Assembly (NCBI GenBank): GCA_902492015.1 | Contig: CABUJR010000015.1 | Location: 1 to 35,950 of the forward strand | Reading direction: 5' to 3' | Source: an uncultured Eubacteriales bacterium | GTDB taxonomy: Bacteria > Bacillota > Clostridia > TANB77 > CAG-508 | DNA: 35,950 bases | Part shown: piece after piece, positions 21,530 to 29,856 of the stretch | How the letters are laid out: each line of letters starts with the position of its first letter | How positions within the stretch are numbered: the stretch's first letter is position 1 | Program-made: the position numbers and the translations under genes | Notes under the pieces: model-generated | What the model was told of the DNA's origin: nothing | The model's database searches: none | What the model saw: only the letters and a program-made list of their open reading frames with translations

Positions 21530-23857
21530 CTAATCTATAATCTCTAAACCTGCAAATTTTGCCATTAGCCTTTTATGACCTGCTTTTTCAAAATTGATAT
21601 CTACTTTTAAATCTTCTCCTTCTGTTTCTACAGAATTTATAATACCTTCTCCAAATTTTTTATGGAAAACTCTTACTCCTGCTTTATATGCACTTAAATC
21701 TATGTTATCATTTTTATTTTTATTAAGACTTTTTAAGAAGCTATCTGCACTTCTAAATTGAAATGTATTCTGAGCTCCTCTAGATGATGCTGTTGCTATA
21801 TCCTTATAAGTTGATACTGGACTATCATAATAACTTCCATATCCAGAATTATTATAGCTAGAGCTTCTTTTATTTTCTCCATAAGACCATTCATATTCTC
21901 GTTCATTATATGTATTATTTCTATTTTCTTCAATTTCTTCATAACCTTCAAGCATATTAGCTGGAATTTCTTTTATAAATCTAGAAACTGCATTACAACT
22001 TGTAGACCCAAAAATAGTTCTTTGTCTACTACAAGTTAAAAATAGATTTTCTTTTGCTCTTGTAATTCCTACATAACAAAGTCTTCTTTCTTCTTCAAGT
22101 TCTTTTGGCTCTCCTATTGATTTATAACCTGGAAAAATTCCCTCTTCCATTCCTACTAAAAATACTACTGGAAATTCAAGTCCTTTAGCACTATGTAAAG
22201 TCATTAATGTTACAGAATCTTCACTCTCTTCCATACCATCTAAATCTGAACTTAGAGTAATTCCCTCTAAAAATTCACTTAAAGAATTATCTGCAGACTC
22301 TTCTTCAAATTCTACTGCAACTGTTAAAAATTCGTCTAAGTTTTGTAATCTACTTTCTGCTTCAACAGTATTTTCAAGCTCTAAAGCCTTTGTATACCCT
22401 GTTTGATTTAAAGTTAGTTTTATTAATTCAGATACTTTTATCTCATCTTTTTTGGTTTTTAATTCTTCTATTGTATTTATAAATTCTCTAGTGTTTGCAA
22501 ACACTCTATTTAAGCCATAATTATCGGCATTTTTTATAACTTCATACATAGATATTCCACTATTGGCAGCAATCATATCAATATTATCTAAACTTGTTTT
22601 TCCAACACCTCTTTTAGGCTCATTAATTATTCTTGTTAAACTTAAATTATCTGATGTGTTTTGAATTAATCTTAAATATGCAATTATATCTTTGATTTCT
22701 TTTCTTTCATAGAATTTCAAACCACCAACAATTTTATATGGTATATCCTCTCTTCTTAAAACATCCTCAATACTACGAGACTGAGAGTTCATTCTATAAA
22801 GAATAGCAAAATCTGCATATTTATAATACTCTTCCATTTTTAAAGTATTTATTTGTCTTACAATATAATTTGCCTCATCATATTCATTATCCCCTCTAAA
22901 TACTTTTGGAAGATTTCCTTTCTCATTACTTGTCCATAATTTTTTTTCATATTTTGTTTCATTATTCTTTATTACTTCATTTGCTATATTTAGTATATTT
23001 TGTGTACATCTATAGTTTTGTTCTAATTTTATAATTTTGGTTCCTGGAAAATCTTTTTCAAAATTCAAAATATTGGTAATATCTGCACCTCTAAAAGAAT
23101 AGATTCCTTGGTCATTATCACCAACAACAGTAATATTTCCATATTTTGAAGCAAGTAATGTAACTAATGTAAATTGTGCTTTATTTGTATCTTGATACTC
23201 ATCTACAAGTACATATTTAAATTTACTAGAATAATATTCCAATAAATCAGGATTATCTAGTAAAATTTTTATTGTGAAATTAATAATATCATCAAAATCA
23301 ATAGCATTATTTTCTTTTAATCTTTTTTGATATATTTCATAAAGTTCTGCTATTTTTTCTTTTCTAAAATCTCCTTTTACTTTTGCCATATATTTATCTG
23401 GTTCTAACATGTCATTCTTAGCATTACTTATTTCATATAATACAGATTTATCTGAATATAATTTATCATCTAAATTTTGAGATTTTATAATTTGTTTCAT
23501 TAAAGTTTTTTGATCTGATGTATCAAATATTATAAAAGATGTATCAAATCCAATTCTATCTATTTGTTTTCTTAAAATTCTAACACAAATAGAATGAAAT
23601 GTTCCTATCCACATATCTTTTGCAATATCTCCAACTAAACTCTCGACTCTTGATTTCATTTCATTTGCTGCTTTATTTGTAAAAGTAATAGCAAGTATAT
23701 CCCATGGTTTAACACCTTTTTCTCCCATTAAATATGCAATTTTATGTGTTAATACTTTTGTTTTTCCACTTCCTGCTCCTGCTATTACTAAACATGGTCC
23801 CTCTGTATTTGTAACTGCTTCATATTGTTTATCATTTAATCCTTCTAATAAATTCAT
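21530..23857 (-). CDS. pcrA: ATP-dependent DNA helicase PcrA (UvrD/Rep family)
   Basis: A 775-aa superfamily 1A helicase. Visible motifs are GAGSGKT (27-33, Walker A), ITFTNKAANEMK (motif Ia), VDEYQDTN (motif II), GDNDQGIYSFRGA (motif III), LEQNYRC (motif IV), TLHSAKGLEF (motif V) and VGITRAKENL (motif VI). PcrA unwinds DNA 3' to 5', removes RecA filaments and serves in rolling-circle replication and transcription-coupled repair. The last 50 residues (VFHKKFGEGIINSVE) are the Tudor-like RNA polymerase-binding domain. I place the start at the ATG at 23857, since the upstream TTG is 3 bases closer to AAGGAG. An inverted repeat at the transcription start may be a LexA site. Confidence 0.96.
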   Translation of the reverse strand: MNLLEGLNDKQYEAVTNTEGPCLVIAGAGSGKTKVLTHKIAYLMGEKGVKPWDILAITFTNKAANEMKSRVESLVGDIAKDMWIGTFHSICVRILRKQIDRIGFDTSFIIFDTSDQKTLMKQIIKSQNLDDKLYSDKSVLYEISNAKNDMLEPDKYMAKVKGDFRKEKIAELYEIYQKRLKENNAIDFDDIINFTIKILLDNPDLLEYYSSKFKYVLVDEYQDTNKAQFTLVTLLASKYGNITVVGDNDQGIYSFRGADITNILNFEKDFPGTKIIKLEQNYRCTQNILNIANEVIKNNETKYEKKLWTSNEKGNLPKVFRGDNEYDEANYIVRQINTLKMEEYYKYADFAILYRMNSQSRSIEDVLRREDIPYKIVGGLKFYERKEIKDIIAYLRLIQNTSDNLSLTRIINEPKRGVGKTSLDNIDMIAANSGISMYEVIKNADNYGLNRVFANTREFINTIEELKTKKDEIKVSELIKLTLNQTGYTKALELENTVEAESRLQNLDEFLTVAVEFEEESADNSLSEFLEGITLSSDLDGMEESEDSVTLMTLHSAKGLEFPVVFLVGMEEGIFPGYKSIGEPKELEEERRLCYVGITRAKENLFLTCSRQRTIFGSTSCNAVSRFIKEIPANMLEGYEEIEENRNNTYNEREYEWSYGENKRSSSYNNSGYGSYYDSPVSTYKDIATASSRGAQNTFQFRSADSFLKSLNKNKNDNIDLSAYKAGVRVFHKKFGEGIINSVETEGEDLKVDINFEKAGHKRLMAKFAGLEIID

Positions 23858-23903
23858 CAAAAACTCCTTATTGTCTATATTTTAAGTTTTTTATTTATTT
23901 CAC

Positions 23904-23948
23904 ACAAACTTATGTTTGTATTATATATTTTTAAAAAATTACTGTCAA
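23904..23948 (-). promoter_or_regulatory. pcrA promoter with a possible SOS box
   Basis: TTGACA (23943-23948) and TATAAT (23920-23925) on the minus strand with a 17-base spacer. Directly after the -10 lies ACAAAC-TTAT-GTTTGT (23904-23919), which keeps the AAC-N4-GTT core of the Bacillota LexA box and differs from it at one symmetrical position. Confidence 0.7.
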
Positions 23949-23993
23949 TATTATATATTAAATTAATATAAAAGTCATTATTTTTTTTATTAA

Positions 23994-24040
23994 ATAAAAA
24001 AATATCCCAACCGAACGGGACCTAGATTCGGTTGAGATGG
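23994..24040 (-). terminator. Terminator of the SleB-like gene
   Basis: A 12-bp stem with one mismatch (24004-24015 with 24027-24038) has the core CAACCGAA/TTCGGTTG and a T-rich tract on the minus strand. Confidence 0.85.
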
Positions 24041-24055
24041 ATTCATAACAGAGTT

Positions 24056-24631
24056 TTATCTATAAAACAAGTAATTCTCTGTTTCATATACATCATAATT
24101 TGAACGTATGATGTCTAACATGTCAGAAAGCTCTGGCTGTTTAAAGGTATAATAAAAATACTTCTCCCCATTGTTTTCGCTTTCAAGGATTTCTTGGACA
24201 AGAGTAATCTCCTCGTCAGTTGGGTCTGCAATTGAATTCCAAAAAGTTGGATTAATGAAGAACCAATTTTTCTGAGTAATTACTCCTTTTACAGAATCTG
24301 GAAATTCTTCCGATTCCATTCTTGCCGCTACCACTCCTGCAATAAGCTCTTTCTCTTCAAGCGTTCCGCCTTCATGATTAAGAAACTTTGCAAGTATTTC
24401 AGCATCTGTATCTGGCCATTCAATAGTTGCATCATACTCCAACTTAAATCTTTTTCCAACATTGTTTTCAATAGTTTCGCTTACACGAATTACCTCCATG
24501 TTAGCATAAATGACTTCATGAATAACTTCTTTCTTTACTAGTGTATCTGCCTTAGGTGCTGCATAAACAGATCCTGATACTGCAAATAACACCAATAACG
24601 TCATAACTACAGCTGATAAAGTTCTTTTCAT
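24056..24631 (-). CDS. Secreted SleB-like cell wall hydrolase (Hydrolase_2 family), divergent
   Basis: I start at 24631, where GAGGGG lies 8 bases before ATG and a clean signal peptide begins (MKRTLSAVVMTLLVLFAVSG, likely cut after VYA at residue 24). This gives 191 aa. Residues 75-165 resemble the SleB/CwlJ catalytic domain: a FLNHEGG segment with the expected catalytic Glu87, followed by EKELIAGVVAARMESEEFPDS and GVITQKNWF. Enzymes of this family are lytic transglycosylases acting on cortex or cell wall glycan. The C-terminal 30 residues do not match what I expect. GC content (about 40%) is higher than in neighbouring genes. Its promoter shares an 18-mer with the other GC-rich orphan. Role in germination or vegetative wall turnover is open. 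Confidence 0.75.
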   Translation of the reverse strand: MKRTLSAVVMTLLVLFAVSGSVYAAPKADTLVKKEVIHEVIYANMEVIRVSETIENNVGKRFKLEYDATIEWPDTDAEILAKFLNHEGGTLEEKELIAGVVAARMESEEFPDSVKGVITQKNWFFINPTFWNSIADPTDEEITLVQEILESENNGEKYFYYTFKQPELSDMLDIIRSNYDVYETENYLFYR

Positions 24632-24656
24632 TTTATTACCCCTCATATTTTTGGTT

Positions 24657-24674
24657 GATAGGCGACTTTCGCCT
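24657..24674 (-). other. Short stem-loop in the leader of the SleB-like gene
   Basis: GGCGA-CTT-TCGCC lies within the roughly 70-base leader, upstream of the ribosome binding site. It is GC-rich for this genome and could stabilise the mRNA. Confidence 0.5.
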
Positions 24675-24703
24675 TTCAAAACTTAAAGTTACAGGTCCCG
24701 ATA

Positions 24704-24740
24704 TTATTATTATACAACAAATCTTTATTAATTTCAAATA
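24704..24740 (-). promoter_or_regulatory. Promoter of the SleB-like gene
   Basis: TTGAAA, 17-base spacer, TATAAT on the minus strand. The -10 region GTTGTATAATAATAATAT is identical over 18 bases to that of the 183-aa orphan. The remaining spacer to 24810 holds no gene that I can support. Confidence 0.85.
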
Positions 24741-24811
24741 TTGGAAAAGGCTTTAGATTTGGAAAACATTCTATAATATACTAGAAATCTCAGAAAAGTT
24801 TCCTATTAAAC

Positions 24812-24840
24812 AAAAAAATAGAGTAACTACTGTTACTCCA
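24812..24840 (-). terminator. Terminator of the DUF1858 gene
   Basis: GAGTAAC (24821-24827) pairs with GTTACTC (24832-24838) over a 4-base loop, followed by TATTTTTTTG on the minus strand. Confidence 0.88.
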
Positions 24841-24850
24841 TCTTTCTAGT

Positions 24851-25033
24851 TTATTTGTTTAATTCTTTAACTAGTTCTTCTACATCTATTCCGTGAACAT
24901 CACAAGCTTCTTCAAGTGTTTCTGCTTGTGAAGCTGGGCATCCTAAACAGTGCATTCCAGCTTGTAATAATATATCTGCTTTTTCTGGAGCCATTTCTAA
25001 TAATTCTCCTATTTTTGTATTTTTATCTATCAT
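24851..25033 (-). CDS. DUF1858 redox disulfide domain protein
   Basis: A 60-aa stand-alone domain. The sequence MIDKNTKIGELLEMAPEKAD, then GMHCLGCPAS with a CxxC pair at residues 28-31, matches the DUF1858 / hybrid-cluster-protein-associated disulfide domain. These small helical proteins occur in anaerobes beside or fused to redox enzymes and probably work by reversible disulfide formation; the partner is not established. The ribosome binding site is a perfect AGGAGG. No hybrid cluster protein gene is present in this window. It is divergent from the secretion-like operon, separated by about 110 bases. Confidence 0.92.
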   Translation of the reverse strand: MIDKNTKIGELLEMAPEKADILLQAGMHCLGCPASQAETLEEACDVHGIDVEELVKELNK

Positions 25034-25123
25034 GTTTATCCTCCTAAAATTAATCTTTTTCTAACAAAATATTGCCTTTTTTGTTATTTGCATAAAATTT
25101 TATCACATTTTTTTCAAAAAGTA

Positions 25124-25152
25124 TAGACAAAATTTATAAATTATTGTATTAT
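25124..25152 (+). promoter_or_regulatory. Promoter of the T4SS-like operon
   Basis: TAGACA (25124-25129) and TATTAT (25147-25152) with a 17-base spacer, about 30 bases before the first start codon. Confidence 0.65.
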
Positions 25153-25182
25153 AAACAAAATTTAAGAAAAGAGGTGATTCCT

Positions 25183-25329
25183 TTGGAATTTCTTACAAAC
25201 CTTTTTTTCATAAGTTTTGGTATAAATATATTTATAATCATTTATTTTTTATATTCTCTTTTTGAGATCATCTTTTTGCAAAATCTGCAAGGTTCTAAAT
25301 TAGAATTCAAGAAAAAACAATTAAAATAA
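25183..25329 (+). CDS. Small single-span membrane protein, first gene of the T4SS-like operon
   Basis: The TTG at 25183 is preceded by GAGGTGATTCC, a strong ribosome binding site, giving 48 aa. The frame is open upstream but has no binding site there. One hydrophobic segment covers residues 6-30 (FFISFGINIFIIIYFLYSLF), followed by a basic tail (KLEFKKKQLK). The stop lies one base before the TTG start of the coupling protein, so translation is coupled. I do not recognise it. Its position suggests an accessory subunit of the secretion-like complex. Confidence 0.65.
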   Translation: MEFLTNLFFISFGINIFIIIYFLYSLFEIIFLQNLQGSKLEFKKKQLK

Positions 25330-25330
25330 T

Positions 25331-27058
25331 TTGAAAAAGATTTTACTAAAATCATTTTTTTTCATAGTTTCCTTTGGTATAAGTTTATTCTTAGTTTTTA
25401 CAATTTTTAAAAACATTTTTGAAGCAAATTATTTATTATTTCCTTATGCCTTACATCCATTTGATATAGTTTCATTATATCCAGATACATGGATTTTATT
25501 AAAAAAGTTATATGTAATTTCTTTTTGTATATCTTATATAATTTTATATATCAAATTTTCAAATTTAGTTTTTTCAAAATTTTCAACAAATAAACTAAAA
25601 TTAAACAATATTTCATTACTAGACTCAACTTCTTTATCTCTATTTGTTGGAATTTCTAATAATATCCCTATATTTATAAGTGAAAAAGGTCTTTATCAAA
25701 ATATTTTAATAACAGGAACTATAGGTACTGGAAAGACATCTTCTGCCATGTATCCTTTTACTAAACAACTATTAAAATACAATTCTTCAAACCCTTTAGA
25801 AAAATTAGCTATGCTTATTTTAGATGTCAAAGGAAACTATTTTTCTAAAGTTATAGAATATGCTAAAAAATTTAATAGATTAAATGATGTTATTTCAATA
25901 GATTTAACTACTGGATTTAAATATAACCCTTTAGATAAACCTGATTTAAAACCTATTGTCCTAGCTAACAGATTAAAAACTATTCTTACTCTTTTCAGTC
26001 CAAATTCTTCAGAATCTTACTGGCTTGATAAGGCAGAACAAATAATTGCTGAATGCATCAAATTTTGTAGATTATATAATGATGGATATGTATCTTTTTC
26101 AGAACTTCATAAATTAATCATGTTTCCAGAGTATTATTCACAAAAATTAAATATCACAAAAGAACTTTTTAAATCTGGTAGATATTCAAATTCTGAGGTT
26201 TATGATTTACTAACTTCTATTGATTTTTTTGAAAAAGAATTTTTCTCTCTAGATTCTAGAACACTCTCTATTTTAAAATCTGAAATCAGTAGAATTACTA
26301 ATATATTTGTTTCTGATTACAATGTTTCTAAAACATTTTGTCCATCAAAAGAAGATATTAATTTTCATGGTTTTAAGGAAGTACTAGATAAAGGGAAAAT
26401 TGTTGTTTTAAATATGAACATTTCTGAATACAGAAATCTTTCTAAAATAATAGCAACATATTTAAAGCTAGACTTTCAAACTGAAGTTATGTCAAGACTT
26501 GGAAAAAATGTTTTTATCAGAAAATCAGCTTTTATTAGTGATGAGTTTCATGAATATGTAACTTCAACAGATGCAGAATTCTTATCTGGCTGCAGAGAAG
26601 CAAAATGTATTAATATTGTTGCAACTCAGAGTTATTCATCCATAAAAAACTCTCTAAAAGACGAAGCTTCTACTAAAGTAATTCTTCAGAATTTAATTAA
26701 TAAATTCTGGTTTAGAACAGATGATATGTTTACTATTGAAGAAGCTCAAAAACAGATTGGAAAAGAAGAAAAAGAAAAAATTTCTACAACTATTTCTGAA
26801 AATGCCAAAGAAACTAATTTTAATTTTATAACAAATAAATTTTTTTCAAAGAATTCTAATTTATCAGAAAGTTATAATAAATACACACAAAATGATTATA
26901 TATATGACACCAATTATTTTTCACAAACATTAGAAACTTTTAAAAGTCTAGCTTTTATTTCTGATGGTACAAAAATATTCAAACCAATGCAAATACAAAT
27001 GATACCATATTATAATGAAGAAAATTTTATGAAAGGACTTAATAGAAATGAAAAATAA
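25331..27058 (+). CDS. VirD4/TraG-type coupling ATPase
   Basis: A 575-aa membrane ATPase of the type IV coupling protein family, starting at TTG by coupling to the preceding gene. Two membrane spans cover residues 5-27 and about 58-77. Walker A is GTIGTGKT (129-136). LILDVKGNYFSK follows near 155, a Walker B-like FISDEFHEY near 400, and the REAKCINIVATQSYSSI stretch with the conserved Gln of motif III near 425. Such hexamers feed DNA or proteins into a type IV secretion channel. Compared with Tn916-like or plasmid coupling proteins, the C-terminal all-alpha and recognition parts look short. No relaxase gene lies near it. It is followed, with an 11-base overlap, by a pilin-like gene. Confidence 0.85.
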   Translation: MKKILLKSFFFIVSFGISLFLVFTIFKNIFEANYLLFPYALHPFDIVSLYPDTWILLKKLYVISFCISYIILYIKFSNLVFSKFSTNKLKLNNISLLDSTSLSLFVGISNNIPIFISEKGLYQNILITGTIGTGKTSSAMYPFTKQLLKYNSSNPLEKLAMLILDVKGNYFSKVIEYAKKFNRLNDVISIDLTTGFKYNPLDKPDLKPIVLANRLKTILTLFSPNSSESYWLDKAEQIIAECIKFCRLYNDGYVSFSELHKLIMFPEYYSQKLNITKELFKSGRYSNSEVYDLLTSIDFFEKEFFSLDSRTLSILKSEISRITNIFVSDYNVSKTFCPSKEDINFHGFKEVLDKGKIVVLNMNISEYRNLSKIIATYLKLDFQTEVMSRLGKNVFIRKSAFISDEFHEYVTSTDAEFLSGCREAKCINIVATQSYSSIKNSLKDEASTKVILQNLINKFWFRTDDMFTIEEAQKQIGKEEKEKISTTISENAKETNFNFITNKFFSKNSNLSESYNKYTQNDYIYDTNYFSQTLETFKSLAFISDGTKIFKPMQIQMIPYYNEENFMKGLNRNEK

Positions 27059-27401
27059 AAAATTTAACATGCCAGATAAAAAACATCTTTACATATTATA
27101 TACTTTTATTGTTTCCATTCTTTTTGTAACTTGTTTTCCTTCCAATGTTACAGCAGCAGATCCGAAACTTGTTACTACTCTCAATTCAGCTTTTGAAAAA
27201 ATAGAAAGTTATATATTAAAAATTTCAACTCCTGCAGCAGCTGTTGCTGTTGGAACTGGCGTACTTATGAAAAAATTTAGTTTTGGAGATGAAGAAAAAA
27301 TTCGTACTGCAAATAAATTAATTAAAGGAACTTTGTTTTCCTATGGATTTATTTTATGTATAGATTTAATCTTATCTATGTTTAAAACTTTACTATCTTA
27401 A
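27048..27401 (+). CDS. VirB2/TrbC-like small membrane protein (pilin-like)
   Basis: A 117-aa protein with an AAAGGA ribosome binding site. The N-terminal hydrophobic segment (residues 14-35) ends in NVTAAD, a plausible signal peptidase site. Two further hydrophobic segments follow: TPAAAVAVGTGVLM (about 61-74) and a C-terminal FSYGFILCIDLILSMF, separated by a charged loop with EEKIRTANK. The signal peptide, two short helices, and a position between coupling protein and VirB6-like protein fit VirB2-type pilins, though sequence similarity is weak. It could instead be a short channel subunit. Confidence 0.6.
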   Translation: MKNKKFNMPDKKHLYILYTFIVSILFVTCFPSNVTAADPKLVTTLNSAFEKIESYILKISTPAAAVAVGTGVLMKKFSFGDEEKIRTANKLIKGTLFSYGFILCIDLILSMFKTLLS

Positions 27402-27436
27402 AATTAGGTAATTCAAAATTATCAGATTGGATAAAT

Positions 27437-28312
27437 ATGAACGAAGAAAATATTAATTTAACAGAACTTATATTAAATTCAATTAATGAACTTTTTTCTA
27501 AGATGTTTTCATCTATAGATAATACAATATATTCAGTTTTAGATGAAGTAACTTTTATAAATAATAATATACTAGAAAACAATTCTTTTAAAAAAATACT
27601 TGGAGAATCTAGTCAAGATGGTATTTTATTAATATGTAATAGTCTAGTTTTTGGATTTATTATATATTATGCAATAAATTACTTATTTTCACATTTAACT
27701 TATTCTAAAATAGATTCTCCAAAACAATTTATTTTTAAATCTATAATTTTTATAGCAATTATGAATTCTTCTTTGTGGATTTGCTTAGAAATTATTAATA
27801 TAATTTCGGCAATAACAGATGGAATTTCTTATTTATCTCAAAATTTATTTGATATGCAAATAAGTTTTTCCAGTTTTATAGATAATATAAATAAAAATCT
27901 TTATATACAAAATGAATCTTTCAATTTTTTCTCTATTGATGGAATAATCAAGTCTTTTACATCATTTGGACTAATTAATCTTGTATTTACTTATTCTTTA
28001 AGATATATTATGATTCAAATCTTTATATTATTAAGCCCATTTGCTTTTTTAAGCTTAATTTCAAATTCATCTGAGAGTTTCTTTAGGGCTTGGATAAAAA
28101 TTTTTTTATCATTACTTTTAGTTCAAATTTTAATATCTCTTATATTATTACTCTCTTTTTCAATAGAGTTAACTTCTAACAGCAATATTTCCAAATTTCT
28201 ATATGTAGGAATAATCTATGCTTTATCAAAAGCTAATAGTTATATAAAAGAAATCTTTGGTGGAATATCTATAGATATAAAAACATCTTTTTCACCTAAC
28301 TTAAAATCTTAA
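27437..28312 (+). CDS. VirB6/TrbL-like polytopic membrane protein
   Basis: A 291-aa protein with at least five hydrophobic spans: about residues 64-82, 97-120, 180-200, 205-222 and 228-250. Between spans 2 and 3 lies a polar, Asn-rich extracellular-type loop. The middle holds the YSLRYIMIQIFILLSPFAFLS pattern typical of TrbL/VirB6-like proteins of Bacillota conjugation systems (an arginine before a span with LSP near its end). VirB6 forms the inner-membrane channel base of type IV secretion. The ribosome binding site is weak (GATTGGAT), and the gene lies 35 bases after the pilin-like gene in the same operon. Confidence 0.7.
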   Translation: MNEENINLTELILNSINELFSKMFSSIDNTIYSVLDEVTFINNNILENNSFKKILGESSQDGILLICNSLVFGFIIYYAINYLFSHLTYSKIDSPKQFIFKSIIFIAIMNSSLWICLEIINIISAITDGISYLSQNLFDMQISFSSFIDNINKNLYIQNESFNFFSIDGIIKSFTSFGLINLVFTYSLRYIMIQIFILLSPFAFLSLISNSSESFFRAWIKIFLSLLLVQILISLILLLSFSIELTSNSNISKFLYVGIIYALSKANSYIKEIFGGISIDIKTSFSPNLKS

Positions 28313-28424
28313 TATTTCTATAAATACAAGCAAAGAAATAAAATATAAATTTAATAACTGCAAAAACTTTAAACTCATATTTAATTTTAAAATTTATTCA
28401 AAACTTTAAATTGAAAGGATTTTT

Positions 28425-28739
28425 ATGAAATTTATTTTTCCAAAAAACTATAATTTTAAACCTAAACTATTGGGTTTTATAGAATATTCTACTGCTATTT
28501 TAGATACTATAATTGGAATAATTTTATATTTTTTAGTAAACTTTATTTTTACAAACTTAAATATTAAAATATATGTTTTTGTTTCTTTATTTTTTCCAAT
28601 TATTTTAATAAGTATCTTAGGAATTAATAAAGAAGGTTTTATTTGTATTTTTATATATATGTCTAAATTTATAAAAAATCAAAATATATATCTATATAAT
28701 AAGAATCATAAGCAAAATAAATATGTTGTAAATAAATAG
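28425..28739 (+). CDS. VirB3/PrgI-like membrane protein
   Basis: A 104-aa protein with an AAAGGA ribosome binding site. A basic N-terminus (FPKNYNFKPKLLGFIEY) precedes two adjacent hydrophobic spans (about residues 26-46 and 48-66), then a basic tail. This is the size and topology of PrgI/VirB3, which in Bacillota sits just before the VirB4 ATPase gene and helps anchor it. No VirB4 follows here; the next gene is a DnaD-like replication protein with its own promoter. A 112-base AT-rich gap separates it from the VirB6-like gene, with no recognisable feature. Confidence 0.6.
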   Translation: MKFIFPKNYNFKPKLLGFIEYSTAILDTIIGIILYFLVNFIFTNLNIKIYVFVSLFFPIILISILGINKEGFICIFIYMSKFIKNQNIYLYNKNHKQNKYVVNK

Positions 28740-28758
28740 AAAATAAAATATTTTATTC

Positions 28759-28787
28759 TTGTAATTGCTAATCTAAAATGATATAAT
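28759..28787 (+). promoter_or_regulatory. Promoter of the dnaD-like / dnaI-like genes
   Basis: TTGTAA (28759-28764) and TATAAT (28782-28787) with a 17-base spacer and a TG before the -10. Confidence 0.82.
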
Positions 28788-28832
28788 CTTTTCAAACTGT
28801 ACTAAAGAAAATAATTTTTAAGGTTTGAAAAG
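28788..28832 (+). promoter_or_regulatory. Inverted repeat in the leader of the dnaD-like gene
   Basis: CTTTTCAAAC (28788-28797) is perfectly complementary to GTTTGAAAAG (28823-28832). The first arm covers the expected transcription start and the second touches the AAAAGGGG ribosome binding site. It may be an operator or a translation-blocking stem. Confidence 0.5.
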
Positions 28833-28843
28833 GGGTTTTTGAT

Positions 28844-29797
28844 ATGAAACTATCACAAAATGAGAAATCTCTTCTATTTTCTAGTACAGAGATACCGGAT
28901 ATGTTTTTCACAGAATATCTACCAGAAGCAAATGGTAATTATGTCAAAGTATATTTCTATATGCTTTTTTTATCTAAATATAATAAAGAGATCAAAATAA
29001 ATGATTTATCAAAAACACTAGCCTTAGACTTTCCAACTGTTCAAGATGCTATTAAATACTGGGAAGAAAAAGGTATTTTAGTTAAGAAAACCGATGGCTA
29101 TACTCTAGCTGATATTCAAGAAATAGAGATTTCAAAATTATATAGTCCAAAAGTAACATCTTCACCAGAAGATGCTATTAAAAGTTCTCAAAGTCAATAT
29201 CGTGCAAAAGCTATTGAAAATATAAATTCTCAATTTTTTCAGGGGGTTATGTCTCCTTCTTGGTATAATGATATTGATTTATGGTTTAATAAATATGGTT
29301 TTGATGAACAAGTTATGCTTGCCTTATTTAATTATGCCTATGATAAGAGAGCATTACATAGAAATTATGTTCAAGCAACAGCAGATGCTTGGAGTAAGAA
29401 TAATATAAAAACATTTAACGATTTAGATGCATATTTTGAAAAACAAGAAAAACGTAGTAGCATAAATAATGAAATTGCTAAAAAACTAAATTTATATAGA
29501 AAATTAACAACTTATGAAGAAGAAGATATAGTAAAATGGACTGAAAATTACGGATACAATATGGATATAATAGAAATTGCATTAAAAAAAGCTTCTTCTA
29601 ATAATAGAGTAAGATTTGATTATATAGATACTCTTCTTACAGATTGGCATAATAAGGATTTACATACTGAAAGCGAAGTAAATACTTATTTGCAATCTAT
29701 TAAAGATAAAGAAAAGAAAACAAAACAAATTGAAAAAGTAGCTTTCGAATATACTCAAAGTACTTTTGATAATTTAGAATCTTTATATGATAATTAA
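28844..29797 (+). CDS. DnaD/DnaB-like replication initiation protein
   Basis: A 317-aa protein with the DnaD architecture. An N-terminal winged-helix domain (residues 5-100: VKVYFYMLFLSKYNK, then SKTLALDFPTVQDAIKYWEEKGIL) is followed by two DnaD/DnaB_2 helical domains near 135-195 and 210-275. Both carry the aromatic pattern (DLWFNKYGFDEQ, then ATADAWSKNNI; and KWTENYGYN, then DTLLTDWHNKDL). In Bacillota these proteins remodel the origin and recruit the helicase loader. The next gene is a DnaI/DnaC-like loader, so the pair probably works together in chromosomal replication initiation or restart. The ribosome binding site is AAGGGG. Confidence 0.88.
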   Translation: MKLSQNEKSLLFSSTEIPDMFFTEYLPEANGNYVKVYFYMLFLSKYNKEIKINDLSKTLALDFPTVQDAIKYWEEKGILVKKTDGYTLADIQEIEISKLYSPKVTSSPEDAIKSSQSQYRAKAIENINSQFFQGVMSPSWYNDIDLWFNKYGFDEQVMLALFNYAYDKRALHRNYVQATADAWSKNNIKTFNDLDAYFEKQEKRSSINNEIAKKLNLYRKLTTYEEEDIVKWTENYGYNMDIIEIALKKASSNNRVRFDYIDTLLTDWHNKDLHTESEVNTYLQSIKDKEKKTKQIEKVAFEYTQSTFDNLESLYDN

Positions 29798-29856
29798 TTT
29801 GGTTTATAGGTTACCGTTTTAAACCTAAATACATTTAAAAGGGCTTTAATACTAAA

